Source: Anaerolineae bacterium
GTDB lineage: Bacteria > Chloroflexota > Anaerolineae > Aggregatilineales > Phototrophicaceae
Length of the DNA stretch: 64,000 bases
Assembly (NCBI GenBank): GCA_022822305.1
Contig: JAJEBY010000011.1
Location: 1-64,000 of the forward strand
Direction of reading: 5' to 3'
Shown here: piece after piece, positions 45,803-54,521 of the stretch
How positions within the stretch are numbered: the stretch's first letter is position 1
Layout of the letters: every line of letters begins with the position of its first letter
Program-made: the position numbers and the translations under genes
Notes under the pieces: model-generated
What the model was told of the DNA's origin: nothing
What the model saw: only the letters and a program-made list of their open reading frames with translations
The model's database searches: none

Positions 45803-46720
45803 ATGAGCAGCTGGATCGAAGTCTCGATGAGGGTGGATGGCGAGGGCGCGGAAGCCTTCGCTGAGGTCCTGGGCCGCTTTGGGCATCAAGGCGTCTCGCT
45901 GGAACAAGATGGCATCGCGCCCGACACTTGGGACGCAGACGAGGTTCCGGCGCCGCAGCAGTTGATATTGCGCGCTTATTTTCCCGATGACGATCAACTT
46001 GAGTTCACGAAGGGTCGTCTGGAAGCGGCGCTGGGGCATATGCGCTTGATGTATCCGATGCCGGCGCCGCAGTATCGCCGCGTCGAGGACGCTGATTGGG
46101 CGGAAGCCTGGAAAGCGCATTATCAGCCGGCGCGCATTGGCAAGCGCTTGTTGATACGCCCGAGCTGGATTGAGGTGGAAGCGCGGGCCGGCGATATCGA
46201 AATCGCGCTCGATCCGGGCATGGCGTTCGGCACGGGTACGCATCCGACGACCCAATTGTGCCTGGAAGCGCTGGAGGATGTGATCCAGCCGGCGCATGAT
46301 GTGCTCGACCTGGGTTGTGGCAGCGGCATCCTGGCGATTGCCGCCGCCAAGCTGGGCGCGAGCCGGGTACTGGCGCTGGATATGGACAATCTCGCGCTGG
46401 ACGCGACGCGGGAAAACGCGGCAGCGAACAATGTGGCGCATCAAGTGTTGGTCGAGCGCGGCAGCCTGGAAAGCGTGCTGGGTTCTGCGCGCAGATTCGA
46501 TCTGGCGCTGGTTAACATCCTGGCGCGGATCATCCTGGAAATGACCGCGCAAGGTTTGGGCGAGATTTTGCGTCCGGGCGGCGTCGGCGTTTTCAGCGGC
46601 ATTATCGACACGAAAGCGGCGGAAGTCGAAGCGGGTTTGCGGCGCGCGGGGCTGCGGCCGTATCGACGGCGGCAGAGCGGCGATTGGGTGGCTATAGAAG
46701 CCACGCGATCGATGAATTAA
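45803..46720 (+). CDS. prmA: Ribosomal protein L11 methyltransferase
   Basis: This 305-residue SAM-dependent enzyme methylates ribosomal protein L11. The N-terminal L11-recognition domain is followed by DPGMAFGTGTHPTTQLCLEAL, the PrmA signature, then VLDLGCGSGILAIAAAKLGA (SAM loop) and LALVNILARIILEM with the NxxA motif. It follows dnaJ by nine bases, an order seen in many bacteria. Confidence 0.94.
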   Translation: MSSWIEVSMRVDGEGAEAFAEVLGRFGHQGVSLEQDGIAPDTWDADEVPAPQQLILRAYFPDDDQLEFTKGRLEAALGHMRLMYPMPAPQYRRVEDADWAEAWKAHYQPARIGKRLLIRPSWIEVEARAGDIEIALDPGMAFGTGTHPTTQLCLEALEDVIQPAHDVLDLGCGSGILAIAAAKLGASRVLALDMDNLALDATRENAAANNVAHQVLVERGSLESVLGSARRFDLALVNILARIILEMTAQGLGEILRPGGVGVFSGIIDTKAAEVEAGLRRAGLRPYRRRQSGDWVAIEATRSMN

Positions 46721-46743
46721 GCGCGGATCGGGCGGGCAAGCGG

Positions 46744-47463
46744 ATGGCGCAACTGCAGGGCAAAGAACGCTCGGAGTACGTGCAGGGCATGTTCGATCGC
46801 ATCGCCGAGCGCTACAACCTGATGAACCGCATCATATCCGGCGGTCAAGACATGAAATGGCGGCGCAAGGCAGTGGAGGCAGCTGCGCTGCCGCGTGACG
46901 GCGCCCTGTTGGATATCGCGACGGGCACTGGTGATATCGCATTCGAGGCCGTGAAACGCCATCCGGATACCAGCGTGGTCGGCGCCGATTTCGCATTACA
47001 GATGATGCAAGTCGGACGGCGCGCAGGGCGATACGGCGAGGCGGTCAGCTGGTCGGCCGCGGATGCGTTGCGGCTGCCCTTTGCCGACGGCAGTTTTGAT
47101 GCGGTGGTATCGGGTTATCTGATGCGCAACGTGATCGATGTGCCGGGCGCATTGGCGGAGCAGCGGCGCGTGTTGAAGCCGGGCGGTCGCATCGTCATAC
47201 TGGATACCTCGCCGCCACCGCAGAACGTTCTGCGTCCTTTGATCCTGCTGCATCTGAAGATAGGGATTCCGTTGCTGGGGCGTTTGATCGCGGGCAAATC
47301 CGCGGCCGACGCCTATCGCTACTTGCCGGAATCAACGCAAGCGTTCAAGAGCGCGGCGGAGCTGGCTGACGCCGTGGCGGATGCCGGATTCCGCGATGTG
47401 GATTATCGCAAGTTCATGTTTGGCACGATAGCGCTGCATTGGGGGACTAAGGGCGGGGAATGA
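46744..47463 (+). CDS. menG: Demethylmenaquinone (UbiE/COQ5-family) methyltransferase
   Basis: This 239-residue SAM-dependent C-methyltransferase performs the last step of menaquinone (or ubiquinone) synthesis. It shows VQGMFDRIAERYNLMNRIISGGQDMKWRR, the family N-terminal signature, LLDIATGTGDIAFEAVKR (SAM site), and FDAVVSGYLMRNVIDVPGALAEQRRVLKPGGRIVILD. ATG 46744 matches the family start; a longer frame from 46684 overlaps prmA and is unlikely. Menaquinone is inferred from the likely phylum. Confidence 0.92.
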   Translation: MAQLQGKERSEYVQGMFDRIAERYNLMNRIISGGQDMKWRRKAVEAAALPRDGALLDIATGTGDIAFEAVKRHPDTSVVGADFALQMMQVGRRAGRYGEAVSWSAADALRLPFADGSFDAVVSGYLMRNVIDVPGALAEQRRVLKPGGRIVILDTSPPPQNVLRPLILLHLKIGIPLLGRLIAGKSAADAYRYLPESTQAFKSAAELADAVADAGFRDVDYRKFMFGTIALHWGTKGGE

Positions 47464-47464
47464 A

Positions 47465-47490
47465 AACGAGCCACGCGGCGGAGGCTCGTT
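47465..47490 (+). terminator. Hairpin after menG (AACGAGCC/GGCTCGTT)
   Basis: An eight-base perfect stem (47465-47472 with 47483-47490) lies three bases after the menG stop and ends the chaperone cluster. Only two T bases follow directly, so it is a weak intrinsic terminator or an mRNA 3'-end stem. Confidence 0.45.
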
Positions 47491-47591
47491 CGCTACACAA
47501 TTTGCCGTACCATGCGATTTCTCCAGCCGGTGGCATCGCCCGGATGGACGCCGCGCTCGCGGACGATTGACCGCGGCCGGCAGCCCCAGAT

Positions 47592-47828
47592 TCAAGCACG
47601 CACGTTGTTCTTGTGTCGATAAATGATGCGGCCCCGATTCATATCGTAGGCGCTCATTTCCACCTTCACGCGGTCACCCAACAAAATACGAATGTAATAC
47701 TTACGCATTTTCCCCGACAAATAGGCCAATACCTGATGTCCGTTATCCAATTCGACTGTGAACTGCGTATTAGGCAGCGCTTCGACAACCGTACCTTCGA
47801 CCTCGATCTTGTCTTCTTTCTTAGCCAT
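47592..47828 (-). CDS. infA: Translation initiation factor IF-1
   Basis: This 78-residue OB-fold protein occupies the ribosomal A site at initiation. It starts [20 protein letters not shown], has [30 protein letters not shown] and ends [12 protein letters not shown] 47828 is chosen because AAGGAGG lies six bases upstream; the frame extends ten codons further back without support. It stands outside a ribosomal protein operon, downstream of rpsU on the same strand. Confidence 0.95.
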   Translation of the reverse strand: MAKKEDKIEVEGTVVEALPNTQFTVELDNGHQVLAYLSGKMRKYYIRILLGDRVKVEMSAYDMNRGRIIYRHKNNVRA

Positions 47829-47872
47829 GTGCCTCCTTAGCACTACGTGTAGGCGCAAGATTGTAACGCAAA

Positions 47873-47905
47873 AGCCCGCTACGTACTATGGTGACACAAC
47901 GGGCT
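47873..47905 (-). terminator. Candidate terminator of rpsU (AGCCCG/CGGGCT + T-run)
   Basis: On the minus strand AGCCCG (complement of 47900-47905), a 21-base loop and CGGGCT (complement of 47873-47878) followed by TTT. The loop is large, so the call is weak. It lies between rpsU and infA. Confidence 0.35.
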
Positions 47906-48015
47906 CTCAAAGCAAGCCTGTGATCGCGCTCATGGAACTGCCGGCGAATCAAAGGAAAACGCGGATTTGTACGAGCGTCAGCTTTACATCTGGGCCTGCG
48001 GATTCAGGGCCCGGA

Positions 48016-48207
48016 TCAAAGCTTGCGCTGGCGCCGGCGTGAGCGACGAATCGCCTTTTTCTTTTCGATGCGACGCAACTCACTCTTGGAAATATGCCAG
48101 CGCTTGCGGCGCACGGTACTCAGAATGCCGGCGTTGGTCACGCGCTTGCGAAAGCGGCGCAACAATTGTTCTTGACTTTCCCCTGGCTTGAGTCGGACTG
48201 AAGCCAT
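48016..48207 (-). CDS. rpsU: 30S ribosomal protein S21
   Basis: This 63-residue very basic small-subunit protein begins MASVRLKPGESQEQLLRRFRK and has RKRWHISKSELRRIEKKKAIRRSRRRQRK. Family length and the helix-helix pattern fit S21, which helps base-pairing of mRNA with the 16S tail. GGTGGGGAT lies before the ATG. Confidence 0.93.
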   Translation of the reverse strand: MASVRLKPGESQEQLLRRFRKRVTNAGILSTVRRKRWHISKSELRRIEKKKAIRRSRRRQRKL

Positions 48208-48369
48208 GTATCAATCCCCACCTTCAGTGTTTGCTTTATCCATCGTGGATACTCAGTTTCGGGCTGGTTGCCCAGTGTACTCGATCGCGCCAGGATTCGC
48301 CAGAGCCACTCTGCGACGGAAGTGGTGAAACGCAAGGACTTGGGATGCAAAGCTAATTCTACACAGGAT

Positions 48370-48403
48370 GATTAACCACAGAGACCACAGAGAGCACAGA
48401 GAC
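48370..48403. repeat. ATTAACCACAGAGACCACAGAG repeat
   Basis: Three CACAGAG-type units in a row lie between rpsU and the S1 gene, related to the copies at 9976 and 27189. Nothing else is supported in 48208-48475. Confidence 0.65.
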
Positions 48404-48475
48404 TTATTGTATTTTCTCTGGAGTCGCCACATCCACAGATTTCGCGACTTCCTCCGCGACGCTGTCGATCTAACG

Positions 48476-49756
48476 CTAGGCTTCGGTTGCGAGCGCATCG
48501 GCTACCGCGTCTTGCGGGAGCGCCGTATGATGCTCAAGCTCTGCTTCGGCGTTTTCCGCGAGCGCGGCTTGTTCCTCGAGTTCCGCTTCCGCGCGGGCTT
48601 GGGCGACCAATTCCATCTGCCGATCTTCCCACGCCTCCAGTTCAGCCGCGGTGACTTCGGTCAAGCTGAGGCCGAGGCGCTGCTTGTCGGATTCGATGCT
48701 GATGATACGCATCAACAGCTTCTGGCCCTCGTACAGATGCCGCAGGGGATTCTCGTCCGAATTGTTGGATACTTGGCTCACATGCAAGAGCGCTTCGATG
48801 CCCGGCTCCATACTGATGAAGGCGCCGAAGGACTCGACGCGGCTGATGACGCCCTCAACCAATTGCCCGATGTGATACATATCGTCCACCAACGACCAGG
48901 GGTTGGGCTGCAGCCGCTTCAAACTCAAGCCGATACGTTTACCGGCTTCATCCAGGTTCAGGACAAAAACATCGACCTTGTCGCCGACGGAGACCACTTG
49001 GCTGGGATGACGGACGCGCTGCCAAGCCAGTTCGGAGATATGCACGAGGCCGTCGGCGCCGCCGAGATCGACAAACGCGCCGAAGTCGCAGAGTCCGCTG
49101 ACCACACCGGCGCGCGTACTGCCTTCTTGCAGTTCTCGCAGGAGCGCTTCTTTGCGAGCGGCGCGGTTTTCCTGTTCGGCTTCCAGTTGGCTGAAGACCA
49201 ACCGGCGGCGTTTGCGATTCACTTCGATGACGCGGACAGTTATTTCGTTGTCTATCAGCTCCTGCAAGTGGGCGATACGTTCGTCTTCTTTCAACCCGCG
49301 TGGCAGATCCAGGACATGGCTGGCGGGGATGAAGGCGCGCAAATGTCCGAAGCCCATGATCAAGCCGCCTTTGTTGGCGTCTACAATGGCAGCAGTATAA
49401 AGCTCTTTGCTATTCATCAAGGCTTCCGCGCGTATCCAATCTACATTTTGGCGCGCCTGCGCAGCAGAGAGGATCAAGTTGCCTTCGTCATCCGCCAGGC
49501 GCACTACAGCGACGTCTATCTCCGCATTGACCTGGAAATCGGCCGTGCTCATACCCATGCGCTCAATATCGTTGCGCGTGACGATGCCGTCTTGTTTCCA
49601 GCCGACATCGACGATCAAACCCTGGCTATCGATTGAGAGCACGGTGCCGTTTACGATGTCGCCGCGTTCAATCTGGCTCCCGGCGAGGGACTCTTCCAAC
49701 AGCGACGCGAAATCCGCTTCTTCAAACGCTAGATCTACTGCAGTTTCTGTATGCAT
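48476..49756 (-). CDS. S1 RNA-binding-domain protein (ribosomal protein S1-like), copy A
   Basis: This 426-residue protein has four S1 OB-fold repeats at about 30-98, 114-185, 200-270 and 285-357: GDIVNGTVLSIDSQGLIVDVGWKQDGIV; an altered second repeat; GVVSGLCDFGAFVDLGGADGLVHISELAW; GVISRVESFGAFISMEPGIEALLHVS. The tail is Glu/Ala-rich. It should bind mRNA on the 30S subunit. It is a paralogue of 50080-51342. A consensus promoter lies at 49921-49949, and GGAG about 13 bases before the ATG. Confidence 0.88.
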   Translation of the reverse strand: MHTETAVDLAFEEADFASLLEESLAGSQIERGDIVNGTVLSIDSQGLIVDVGWKQDGIVTRNDIERMGMSTADFQVNAEIDVAVVRLADDEGNLILSAAQARQNVDWIRAEALMNSKELYTAAIVDANKGGLIMGFGHLRAFIPASHVLDLPRGLKEDERIAHLQELIDNEITVRVIEVNRKRRRLVFSQLEAEQENRAARKEALLRELQEGSTRAGVVSGLCDFGAFVDLGGADGLVHISELAWQRVRHPSQVVSVGDKVDVFVLNLDEAGKRIGLSLKRLQPNPWSLVDDMYHIGQLVEGVISRVESFGAFISMEPGIEALLHVSQVSNNSDENPLRHLYEGQKLLMRIISIESDKQRLGLSLTEVTAAELEAWEDRQMELVAQARAEAELEEQAALAENAEAELEHHTALPQDAVADALATEA

Positions 49757-49823
49757 TTCTACTTATTCTCCCCGAACGAAAATGAACTGCCACTTGGCGG
49801 TGAGCAAAATAAAACCCGGTAAT

Positions 49824-49841
49824 GTTTGGCCGCTGCCAAAC
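49824..49841 (-). promoter_or_regulatory. Leader stem-loop of S1 copy A (GTTTGGC/GCCAAAC)
   Basis: A seven-base perfect stem with a four-base loop lies in the roughly 160-base leader between the promoter and the start codon. Downstream on the minus strand comes a T-rich GGGTTTTATTTTGC, nine bases later, and a further GCCA/TGGC stem at about 49789-49798. It is a possible attenuator or S1 autoregulation site; function is inferred only from position. Confidence 0.4.
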
Positions 49842-49920
49842 CACCAGGCTCGGAATTCCCCTGTTCGCCAGCGATTGGGCTACTGCATGAACAATTTGTC
49901 CTCACCAAGTTGCGGACGGA

Positions 49921-49949
49921 ATTATACAGAGCCGCAGCTGCATTGTCAA
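49921..49949 (-). promoter_or_regulatory. Perfect sigma-70 promoter of S1 copy A (TTGACA-17-TATAAT)
   Basis: On the minus strand TTGACA (complement of 49944-49949), a 17-base spacer and TATAAT (complement of 49921-49926). Both boxes match consensus at all positions. Transcription would start near 49914, leaving a leader of about 160 bases. The 323-base gap 49757-50079 holds nothing else. Confidence 0.85.
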
Positions 49950-50079
49950 CGAAGAGTTGCAATGATACGCGCAAATACTACGCTTTCGGCAAGCGCTTTT
50001 GCGATTCCCGATCCAGCTAGCGCCGGCGGGCAGACTTACGACATGCGGCTAATATGCAGCGCGGCATGACGGAGCGACG

Positions 50080-51342
50080 CTAATCGACTTGTTCGGAATC
50101 CTGGGCGCCGTCGACGGCTTCCTCAACTTCAGCAACGGCGTCGGCGACTTCGCCATCTTCGAACAGTTCTTCAATCTCTTCGAATTCTTCGTCAATATCG
50201 TCCACGGATTCCGCCGCTTGGGGCTCTTCTTCGACTTCTGTGCCCCAGCGCTGGGTGAAGCCCACGCGGCGTTTTTCTGGTTCGAGGTGGCTGATGCGCA
50301 AAGAGAGATGATCGCCCTTTTGCACGTAGGAATACGGTTCTTTAAGCGCGCCGTCGCCCATTTCACTGAGGTGGAGCAAGCCCTCCAGGCCGTCCCCCAA
50401 GGCGACGAAGGCGCCGAAATCCACCACATTGGTCACCTGGCCCTCGACCAGCTGACCCTCGTGATAGCGGTATTGGGCTTCGTCCCAGGGATCGCTAAGC
50501 AGGCGTTTGCGGCTGAGCGCGATGCGGTTGGTTTCGCGATCCAGGTTCAAGACATAGACTTCGATTTCTTCGCCGATACTCAAGATATCGCGCGGATGAT
50601 CGACGCGGTGCCACGCGAGTTCGCTGACGTGAATCAAGCCATCGGCGCCACCGATGTTGACGAAAGCGCCAAAATCACGCAAGCCGGTGACTACGCCATT
50701 GATCACATCGCCGATACTCAATTCGGCGAGCAGCTTCTGCTTTTGCTTGGCGCGCCATTCCTTCTGCGCTTCGCGTTCGCTGAAGATGAGCCGCCGGCGG
50801 TCTTGATCAACTTCGATGACTTTGACGCCGAGGGTGTTGCCGATCAGCTCGTTCATGGCTTCGCGCCGGTCGGCAGTCATCTTGGCGGAAACCAGGTGCG
50901 AGCTGGGGATGAAGCCCTCGAGTCGATTCCAGCGCACGAGCGCGCCGCCTTTGTTGTATCCGCTGACTTTGACATCAACCGGGTCCTGGGAGCTGAGCAA
51001 CTCGCGCGCTTTTTCCCAGTCGTAGCGCTGCAGGCCCATGTTAATGGAGACGATGAGGTTATCGTTTTGGTCACGCGGATTCACGACATATACCGGAATG
51101 CTGGCGCCGGTGGCCAGGCTTTCGCGCAGGCTGTCGTCCATGCGCTCCAAATCCTGGGTCGGCACGATGCCATCTTGTTTGGCGCCAAGATCGACGATTA
51201 TTTCACGTTCGTCGATTTGCAGAATTGTCGCTTCGCGTATTTCTCCACGGCGCGGTGGAGAATATGAGAAGTCGAACGACGCGGCGAGCAATTCTTCGAA
51301 AGTCTCGTCAGTTAAGGATTGGTTGTTAGGAACTTCGCTCAT
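50080..51342 (-). CDS. rpsA: S1 RNA-binding-domain protein (ribosomal protein S1-like), copy B
   Basis: This 420-residue paralogue of copy A has four S1 repeats: REATILQIDEREIIVDLGAKQDGIVPTQDL; DVKVSGYNKGGALVRWNRLEGFIPSSHL; GVVTGLRDFGAFVNIGGADGLIHVSELAW; GQVTNVVDFGAFVALGDGLEGLLHLSEM, with an acidic tail DDIDEEFEEIEELFEDGE. The third repeat is the most canonical. It probably acts as ribosomal protein S1; which of the two copies is the main one is not known. No clear ribosome-binding site is seen, as is common for rpsA. Confidence 0.88.
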   Translation of the reverse strand: MSEVPNNQSLTDETFEELLAASFDFSYSPPRRGEIREATILQIDEREIIVDLGAKQDGIVPTQDLERMDDSLRESLATGASIPVYVVNPRDQNDNLIVSINMGLQRYDWEKARELLSSQDPVDVKVSGYNKGGALVRWNRLEGFIPSSHLVSAKMTADRREAMNELIGNTLGVKVIEVDQDRRRLIFSEREAQKEWRAKQKQKLLAELSIGDVINGVVTGLRDFGAFVNIGGADGLIHVSELAWHRVDHPRDILSIGEEIEVYVLNLDRETNRIALSRKRLLSDPWDEAQYRYHEGQLVEGQVTNVVDFGAFVALGDGLEGLLHLSEMGDGALKEPYSYVQKGDHLSLRISHLEPEKRRVGFTQRWGTEVEEEPQAAESVDDIDEEFEEIEELFEDGEVADAVAEVEEAVDGAQDSEQVD

Positions 51343-51649
51343 GAGTTTTTGCGTGCCTCGGCTTTGTGTGGTTCAACGTCGCGCCAAATGTGGCTCGAGA
51401 GCCGGCGCATAGGTGTTCAATGAGTCCAGGAAATGATACCAATGCATATAGTTTCGGCGTGCGCGTAAGCGCATACGCAGCTATTTGATTGCTGTCGGCG
51501 CCAAATGGTTGCCAGCGAGATGCCCAATCACGATCAAGATACGGGCTGGATTGCGGAGCGCTTCGAGGCACTTTAGGACGACATTTACGCATTATATCGC
51601 AAACTTGACAGAATCGCACAAAATCAACATTAAGGGTCGTTGAGAAGCA
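51343..51649. other. Intergenic region upstream of S1 copy B
   Basis: The only candidate signal is, on the minus strand, TTGTGC, a 19-base spacer and TATAAT (complement of 51591-51596), about 250 bases before the start codon, which would give a long leader. The spacing is long, so the promoter is doubtful. No gene or repeat is seen. Confidence 0.35.
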
Positions 51650-52174
51650 TCAGATTTCCGGCTGGGCTTCGCCGAATCCTCGCCCGAGCAATCCGCGGTC
51701 AATCTCCCAAGGATAGACGACGTAGGCGTCGGTGACATCGCCGTAGATATCCGGCTGGATGTTGGAGAAAAGCGAGCGATAAGGATTGAAATGCAGCACG
51801 CAATTGACCGGCTCGGCGCCAGCGGCAAGCACCCGTTCGCGTACGGAGATGCTGGTGCGGCCGCTGCCCCAGACATCATCGACAATCAGCGTCCGGCGTC
51901 CGCGCAGCAAATCCGGATCTGGAAACTGCAAAAAGGTAGGCCAGGCCATCATGCCGGATTGCTCGGTCGCGAAGAAATCGACCGATGCCGTCAACAGGCG
52001 CAGCATACCCAGCGCCTCCGCGAGCAACCCGCCGGGGATGACGCCGCCTCGCGTGATCATCACCATGGCCTCAAATGGACCCATATGTTGAATGCGCGGG
52101 ATCAATCCATCAATGATCTGATCGACCTCTTCCCAGGTCACGAGTCGATGTTGCCGCGGGTGCTGTGATTGCAT
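51650..52174 (-). CDS. Purine-type phosphoribosyltransferase
   Basis: This 174-residue type I phosphoribosyltransferase shows the PRPP loop TLIVDDVWGSGRTS, an early VMITRGGVIPGGLLAEALG (PPi loop), and a C-terminal IDRGLLGRGF. Length and motifs suggest hypoxanthine, guanine or xanthine salvage; the specificity region (YVVYPWEID) has a hydrophobic/aromatic pattern as in xanthine/guanine enzymes. It lies alone on the minus strand. Confidence 0.85.
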   Translation of the reverse strand: MQSQHPRQHRLVTWEEVDQIIDGLIPRIQHMGPFEAMVMITRGGVIPGGLLAEALGMLRLLTASVDFFATEQSGMMAWPTFLQFPDPDLLRGRRTLIVDDVWGSGRTSISVRERVLAAGAEPVNCVLHFNPYRSLFSNIQPDIYGDVTDAYVVYPWEIDRGLLGRGFGEAQPEI

Positions 52175-52246
52175 CTATCGCCTTTTGGTTGAGCAAGCGA
52201 ATACAAGCGCGCATCAATTATAATGGATTCGTTCAAGTTGCCCAAA

Positions 52247-53416
52247 TTAAGGGTTGTCACAGATGATGACAATGGGACGATCGAGGTGGCGCGTTATGAC
52301 AAGCACGCGGCTTTCGATGCCTCTTTGCAGTCGCAGCCCCGCGATAACTTCCTCCGGCGACATGGGGAAGCCGCGCTTCTTGACCGTGACTTGACCGACC
52401 CCGCGCTCGACCAGGTAGTGTCTCAGGCGTTTCAAACCGAAGGGCATCCAGTCCAGCACGCGCCAGTAGCGGCCCCAGGGCGTCGCTGAATCGGCGTCCA
52501 TGGTGAGGTAGGCGATCGTGTCATCAAGCAGGGTCGCGTTCAATTGCGCCGCCAGATGTCGCAATGCGCCGGAGCGAATGAGGGCTGGATCGGGCTCAAA
52601 TAGCCAGGCCTTTGGAGCAGAGACCGGTACATTCGCCGAGGGATTATGCGCCAAATGGTGAAGGGCATCCGGAGTGATCAGTGTCGCCAGGGGCGGCGAA
52701 GAATGTCGATGCTGCCAGAGTAGCGCTTCGGTTAGCTGGCCGGCGACCGAGATGAATTCGAGCTGTCCGCCATATCCAGCCAACTGTCGTTTCTGGACGC
52801 CGGGCGACAACTTGACCACGATTTCTTGGGCGCGCCAACCCTGAATCAGCGAGAGCGGCGGCTGATAGCGCTCGGCGTCAAAGATCCGCTTACCGTGGGC
52901 ATCGCGCCGGGCCGGATCGTAGAAGATGCCATCGAAGCCGTCGGGTAGGCCACGCGTGACATCGGCGGCTTCGAACTCGGCTTGAATGCCGGTCTCCGCA
53001 GCGTTATGACGGGCGATGGCTATGCGAACCGGGTCAATATCCAGGCCGAGGACTCGCCGCCCCGCCGCAGCCAGGCTGAGGCTATCGGCGCCGATGCCGC
53101 AGCAGACATCCAGGACGGCAGGCGAGCCAAACTGCGCAGCACGATAAGCGCGAATCAGGGGATTGCTCGCCTGCTGCAGGCTTTCCTGAGTGAAGAGCAG
53201 GTGATGGGCATGTTTGGGGAATTTGCGGGCCGCTCTTTTGCGCAACTGGAGTGTCGTCAGCAGCGCCGCCGCTTGCCGTGGATCGAGCGTTTTTCGAAAT
53301 TCGGACAGCAGCGGCAGGACCTTTTCATCTGAAACATCGACATCGGCGTAGGTCCGCAGCAGGTCGCGACCGCGATCGCCGCTCAGAAAGCTGATATCGT
53401 CCAGGTTCAGCGGCAT
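52247..53416 (-). CDS. SAM-dependent methyltransferase with THUMP-like C-terminal domain
   Basis: This roughly 389-residue protein starts at ATG 53416 (MPLNLDDISFLSGDRG); a TTG start at 53506 would overlap the previous gene and is less likely. The SAM-binding segment is VLDVCCGIGADSLSLAAAGRRVLGLDID, followed by FDGIFYDPARRD, where DPAR sits at the catalytic motif place. The C-terminal part ends with KRGFPMSPEEVIAGLRLQRG and matches the THUMP-like domain, suggesting an RNA substrate. The target is unknown. It is the third gene of a four-gene minus-strand group with 54481 and 54293. Confidence 0.82.
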   Translation of the reverse strand: MPLNLDDISFLSGDRGRDLLRTYADVDVSDEKVLPLLSEFRKTLDPRQAAALLTTLQLRKRAARKFPKHAHHLLFTQESLQQASNPLIRAYRAAQFGSPAVLDVCCGIGADSLSLAAAGRRVLGLDIDPVRIAIARHNAAETGIQAEFEAADVTRGLPDGFDGIFYDPARRDAHGKRIFDAERYQPPLSLIQGWRAQEIVVKLSPGVQKRQLAGYGGQLEFISVAGQLTEALLWQHRHSSPPLATLITPDALHHLAHNPSANVPVSAPKAWLFEPDPALIRSGALRHLAAQLNATLLDDTIAYLTMDADSATPWGRYWRVLDWMPFGLKRLRHYLVERGVGQVTVKKRGFPMSPEEVIAGLRLQRGIESRVLVITRHLDRPIVIICDNP

Positions 53417-53471
53417 GAAAAGCAATGACCGATCATCGGATGAGCGGCGCGAATGAAGCGTGGCGAGATAA

Positions 53472-54293
53472 TCATTCCTCAGGCGCGACGGCCGTTTCGG
53501 GATCAATCTCCAACCAGGTTACTTGACCGCCATGAAGACTATTGGGCGATGGATTCAGCAGCAGGTCCCAAGGCCAATTCAGCGCCGTAGCTTTGTCAAA
53601 TTTGCCAACCTTGTTAATGTCGTGCGCAGCCCCGGCCAACACGGCTTGTTGCAGGAATCCGACCGCCTTGGGCAAACTGCTGAAGGCGAGCAGAACGGCC
53701 TTCGATTCATGCTTGAGCGCCAGCGCGCGCCAGCCGATAGTCTCGTCGGGGCGCATTTTCCAGACTGGTTTGTTGGGTGACTGTCTTATCAATAGTTGGA
53801 GGTATCGGCCGTGATAGCTCGCCAGATCCAGCAGGTCGTCATCGGCAATGGCAACGGCGTATATGCGCTGGAGAGTGTCGGCGGTTTCATGCGCTTTTTC
53901 GCCACGGATCAAGACGCCGACGCCATCGACGGCCGCCTCGACCAGGATGCGCACGAAGCCGTGGCTCTCCAGCAGCCGCAGCCAGGTTTCATCGACGGAT
54001 TGGGATGAGAGCGCGGCGATGAATCGACCGCCGGGACGCAGGCTTTCCAGCGCGCAGCTCAAGACATTGTCGCTAAGATGGACGTCGTAGGCGGTCACGG
54101 CGTCAATGCTCGATGTCGGCAGCTGCGTCAATGCGGCGGGAATGGCGGCTTGGATTTCCAGATCTTGGCGTAGTTCTCTGAGGAAGGCGCCACAGCGGCC
54201 GCCGATATCAACCAACTGCATCGTGGAGGCGCTGGGTGGCAGGTGCTTGGCCATAACCTCGACAAAGTGTCGGGCGAGTTGCGGCTGCGACAT
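53472..54293 (-). CDS. Methyltransferase-like protein of unknown function
   Basis: This 273-residue protein has LVDIGGRCGAFLRELRQDLEI, a degenerate SAM-binding loop, ALESLRPGGRFIAALSS, the usual post-motif strand of class I methyltransferases, and LRLLESHGFVRILVEAA. The second half, from about residue 145, is unrecognised, with KHESKAVLLAFSSLPKAVGFLQQAV. Whether it still binds SAM is uncertain because the glycine pattern is altered. It starts on the last base of the 62-residue gene and ends 55 bases before the THUMP-like gene. Confidence 0.65.
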   Translation of the reverse strand: MSQPQLARHFVEVMAKHLPPSASTMQLVDIGGRCGAFLRELRQDLEIQAAIPAALTQLPTSSIDAVTAYDVHLSDNVLSCALESLRPGGRFIAALSSQSVDETWLRLLESHGFVRILVEAAVDGVGVLIRGEKAHETADTLQRIYAVAIADDDLLDLASYHGRYLQLLIRQSPNKPVWKMRPDETIGWRALALKHESKAVLLAFSSLPKAVGFLQQAVLAGAAHDINKVGKFDKATALNWPWDLLLNPSPNSLHGGQVTWLEIDPETAVAPEE

Positions 54294-54481
54294 TAGCTAT
54301 TGCTTGCGGCGTCTTTCATCAATTGCAGGAATTCGGACCATTCTTCGCGGAAGAAGTGCAGGCTGACGGCGCCCAATTCCAGATGATAGGTGGTTTCGCC
54401 GTCGGGATCTTGCACTTCCCAGGCCATGTAGTTTTCAGTTTCGGCGATGGCGTTGCCGCCGTCGTCATTGGTGGTTGTCAT
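54293..54481 (-). CDS. Small acidic protein, 62 residues
   Basis: The start is supported by GGGAG about ten bases upstream, and the stop shares a base with the next start codon, both typical of a real first gene. It contains YMAWEVQDPDGETTYHLELGAVSLHFF and a helix EEWSEFLQLMKDA. It reads like a small beta-sheet protein. I do not recognise the family. Position suggests a role with the two methyltransferase-like proteins. Confidence 0.6.
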   Translation of the reverse strand: MTTTNDDGGNAIAETENYMAWEVQDPDGETTYHLELGAVSLHFFREEWSEFLQLMKDAASNS

Positions 54482-54521
54482 CGGCCGGGCTCCCGTTTTC
54501 CATCAGACTCGGCGCTGCGCA

